In this document: piece after piece, positions 53,388 to 55,240 of the stretch | How positions within the stretch are numbered: position 1 is the stretch's first letter | Layout of the letters: every line of letters begins with the position of its first letter | Assembly: GCA_903970185.1 (NCBI GenBank) | Contig: CAJCIC010000055.1 | Location: 1 to 55,240, forward strand | DNA from: Gammaproteobacteria bacterium | GTDB taxonomy: Bacteria; Pseudomonadota; Gammaproteobacteria; Burkholderiales; Burkholderiaceae_D | DNA: 55,240 bases | Direction: 5' to 3' | Notes under the pieces: model-generated | What the model saw: only the letters and a program-made list of their open reading frames with translations | Told to the model about the DNA's origin: nothing | The model's database searches: none | Translations under genes and position numbers: made by a program

Positions 53388-55049
53388 ATGGCCGTGGCCA
53401 GAGCAGCCTACGACTATGTCATCGTCGGCGCCGGCAGCGCGGGCTGCCTCCTCGCAAACCGGCTGTCCGCCGACCCCAAAACGCGTGTCTTGCTGCTTGA
53501 GGCTGGAGCGCGTGATGACTATCTCTGGATCCACATTCCGGTCGGATACCTGTACTGCATCGGCAATCCGCGCACCGACTGGTGCTACACCACCGATGCG
53601 CAAGCGGGACTGAACGGACGCACGCTGCTTTATCCACGCGGCAAAGTGATCGGCGGCTCATCCTCGATCAACGGCATGATCTACATGCGCGGGCAGGCCA
53701 CCGACTACGATCACTGGCGCTCGCTTGGCAATGCCGGCTGGGGCTGGGATGACGTGCTGCCGTATTTCAAGCGCGCCGAAGACAACTGGCGCGGCAGCGG
53801 CGAGTTTCACGGTGCCGGCGGCGAATTGCGCGTCGAAAAGCAGCGCCTGTCGTGGGCCATCCTTGACGCCTTCCGCGTGGCTGCCAGGGAAGCCGGAATT
53901 CCTGCAATCGACGATTTCAATACCGGCGACAATGAAGGCTCGGGCTACTTTGACGTCAATCAGCGGGGCGGCTGGCGTCTTAACGCGGCACAAGCCTTCC
54001 TGCGTCCCATCCGTAGCCGCAAGAATCTGGAAGTCGTGACGGCAGCGCACGTCACACGCCTGGTCATCGAAGGCACGGCCGCAACCGGCGTGCGCTACGA
54101 GCAGGGCGGGCTCGCGCACGAAGCCAGTGCCCGCGTCGAAACCATCCTGTGCGCCGGCGCCATCGCCACGCCGCAATTGCTCCTGCTCTCTGGCATTGGC
54201 CCGCGCGCCATGCTGGCGTCGCACGGCATCGATCCGGTGCTGAACTTGCCAGGGGTTGGCGCGAATCTGCAGGACCACCTGCAATTGCGCATGGCCTTCA
54301 AGGTCGAGAACACGCCGACGCTTAACACGCTCGCCCGGCGCTGGCACGGCAAGCTGCGCATCGGCCTGCAGTATCTGCTGACGCGACGCGGACCGATGGC
54401 GATGGCCCCGAGCCAGCTTGGCGTGTTCGCCAGATCGAGTCCGCACCATGCGCGCGCCAATGTGCAATATCACGTGCAACCGCTTTCGCTTGACCGCTTT
54501 GGCGAGCCGCTGCACAGCTTCAATGCGTTCACGGCATCGGTTTGCAACCTGCGTCCGACCTCACGCGGCACGGTCAGCCTGGCTGCGCACGACAGCCGTG
54601 TCGCACCGCGCATCGCCCCGAACTACCTTGCGACCAGCGAGGACCGGCAGGTTGCCTGTGAATCGATTCGGCTTACGCGCCGCATCGTCTCGCAGCCCGC
54701 CCTGGCCAGGTTTCGTCCGAAAGAATTTCTCCCGGGCGCGCAGTTTGACGACGACGAGGCTCTGGTTAAGGCCGCGGGCGCAATTGGCACGACCATCTTT
54801 CATCCGGTCGGCACGTGCAAGATGGGAAACGATCACGACGCGGTCGTCAGCGACAGGCTTTGCGTTCGCGGCATCGGCCGCCTGCGCATCGTCGATGCCT
54901 CGGTGATGCCCACCATCACCTCGGGCAATACCAATGCACCGACCATGATGATCGCCGAGAAGGCAAGCGCGATGATCCTCGAGGATGCCAAGCGCAGCAC
55001 CCAATGCGCGCCGCGCGAGACCGAAGCCGCCCTGCTCAGCCCGGTGTGA
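53388..55049 (+). CDS. GMC family FAD oxidoreductase (choline/alcohol dehydrogenase type)
   Basis: The 553-residue flavoprotein has the FAD fold GAGSAG at 14-19, VIGGSSSINGMIYMRG (GMC signature 1), LLLSGIGPRAMLASHGI (signature 2) and the C-terminal VGTCKMG...ASVMPTITSGNTNAPTMMIAEKA with the catalytic His/Asn region. It oxidises an alcohol to an aldehyde; BetA-like and aliphatic or polyethylene glycol types are possible. Starting 2 bp after mmsA, it may supply the semialdehyde or alcohol that MmsA uses. No betB or betI is adjacent. Confidence 0.93.
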   Translation: MAVARAAYDYVIVGAGSAGCLLANRLSADPKTRVLLLEAGARDDYLWIHIPVGYLYCIGNPRTDWCYTTDAQAGLNGRTLLYPRGKVIGGSSSINGMIYMRGQATDYDHWRSLGNAGWGWDDVLPYFKRAEDNWRGSGEFHGAGGELRVEKQRLSWAILDAFRVAAREAGIPAIDDFNTGDNEGSGYFDVNQRGGWRLNAAQAFLRPIRSRKNLEVVTAAHVTRLVIEGTAATGVRYEQGGLAHEASARVETILCAGAIATPQLLLLSGIGPRAMLASHGIDPVLNLPGVGANLQDHLQLRMAFKVENTPTLNTLARRWHGKLRIGLQYLLTRRGPMAMAPSQLGVFARSSPHHARANVQYHVQPLSLDRFGEPLHSFNAFTASVCNLRPTSRGTVSLAAHDSRVAPRIAPNYLATSEDRQVACESIRLTRRIVSQPALARFRPKEFLPGAQFDDDEALVKAAGAIGTTIFHPVGTCKMGNDHDAVVSDRLCVRGIGRLRIVDASVMPTITSGNTNAPTMMIAEKASAMILEDAKRSTQCAPRETEAALLSPV

Positions 55050-55122
55050 AAGGCGAAGACCCGCGCGGGAACTAGTTGCCCCTGCCCCTCGTCCAAGTTC
55101 TACAAGAAAAAAGGAAAAGACC

Positions 55123-55240
55123 ATGAAACATCCCGGCCCAAGCGTCGCGGTGCTTGCAGCAACTTTGATGCTCGCCGCCTGCGACAAGCCCATGCCCACG
55201 GTTGGCGCGTCCAAGTCACAAGCCGATAGCGCCGCATCGT
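55123..55240 (+). CDS. Partial lipoprotein gene
   Basis: The first 39 codons encode a lipoprotein signal: MKHPGPSVAVLAATLMLAAC with a lipobox LMLAAC, then DKPMPTVGAS. AAAGGAAAAG precedes the ATG at a good distance. The remainder lies outside the window, so family and function are unknown; an ABC-binding protein or efflux adaptor would be typical guesses only. Confidence 0.75.
   Translation, partial: MKHPGPSVAVLAATLMLAACDKPMPTVGASKSQADSAAS

Noticed and set aside
1..55240. tRNA, rRNA or CRISPR arrays
   Set aside because: No cloverleaf-like arms, conserved rRNA segments or regularly spaced direct repeats were seen by eye; a tRNAscan or CRISPR search would be decisive.

Overview
The window looks like a high-GC betaproteobacterial chromosome, most likely order Burkholderiales. 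The best marker is the housekeeping run hemA-prfA-prmC-grxD (48.07-51.75 kb), an order typical of that group. Many catabolic genes for organic and aromatic acids surround it. No rRNA, tRNA or CRISPR array was seen.

Region by region. (1) 0-1 kb is accessory-looking: the first 52 codons of an XRE/HipB-type repressor, an AT-rich promoter with four evenly organised GTAC-N8-GTAC sites, and the decayed end of an IS481-like transposase. (2) 1-3 kb holds an exported subtilisin-like protease. (3) 3.5-9 kb is a carboxylate module: an MmgE/PrpD-family enzyme facing a tightly overlapping MFS-tcuA-tcuB operon for tricarballylate-type oxidation. (4) 9-12 kb has a release-factor-domain-like protein and an Old Yellow Enzyme. 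(5) 11.9-17.8 kb is a stress/redox group: a secreted repeat protein, a double PRC-barrel protein, a tiny c-type heme protein beside a Tat-exported flavoprotein, a BON protein and a four-cysteine FNR regulator. (6) 17.9-22.8 kb is a branched-chain amino acid/amide ABC importer with the permease LivM fused to the ATPase LivG. (7) 23-29 kb has a PPC-domain protein, a rhodanese, a hybrid histidine kinase, a PUA-like hypothetical, an outer-membrane barrel and a DUF3617 protein. (8) 29.3-34 kb is a gentisate pathway (hydroxybenzoate 6-monooxygenase, fumarylpyruvate hydrolase, gentisate dioxygenase) headed by an AraC regulator coupled to an unusual membrane-anchored sigma-like protein. (9) 34.4-39.3 kb is a porin plus PstS-like protein divergent from a kinase and a sigma-54 activator. 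(10) 39.3-44.5 kb has an acetyltransferase, a TonB C-terminal protein, a DUF6159 membrane protein, an amidase, a 3-oxoadipyl-CoA thiolase and a Sel1 protein. (11) 44.7-48 kb is an OmpR-type regulator with a CHASE2 kinase whose phospho-accepting histidine appears to be lost. (12) 48-55 kb is hemA-prfA-prmC-grxD, then mmsA, a GMC oxidoreductase and the start of a lipoprotein.

The genes suggest a free-living heterotroph using tricarboxylates, hydroxybenzoates and amides, with oxygen- and redox-sensing control. The strongest leads for something undescribed are the AraC/sigma-like membrane pair above the gentisate genes, the mini heme protein with its flavoprotein, the histidine-less CHASE2 kinase, and the operator array at the left edge. 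All positions and motifs were read by eye; no homology search was run.
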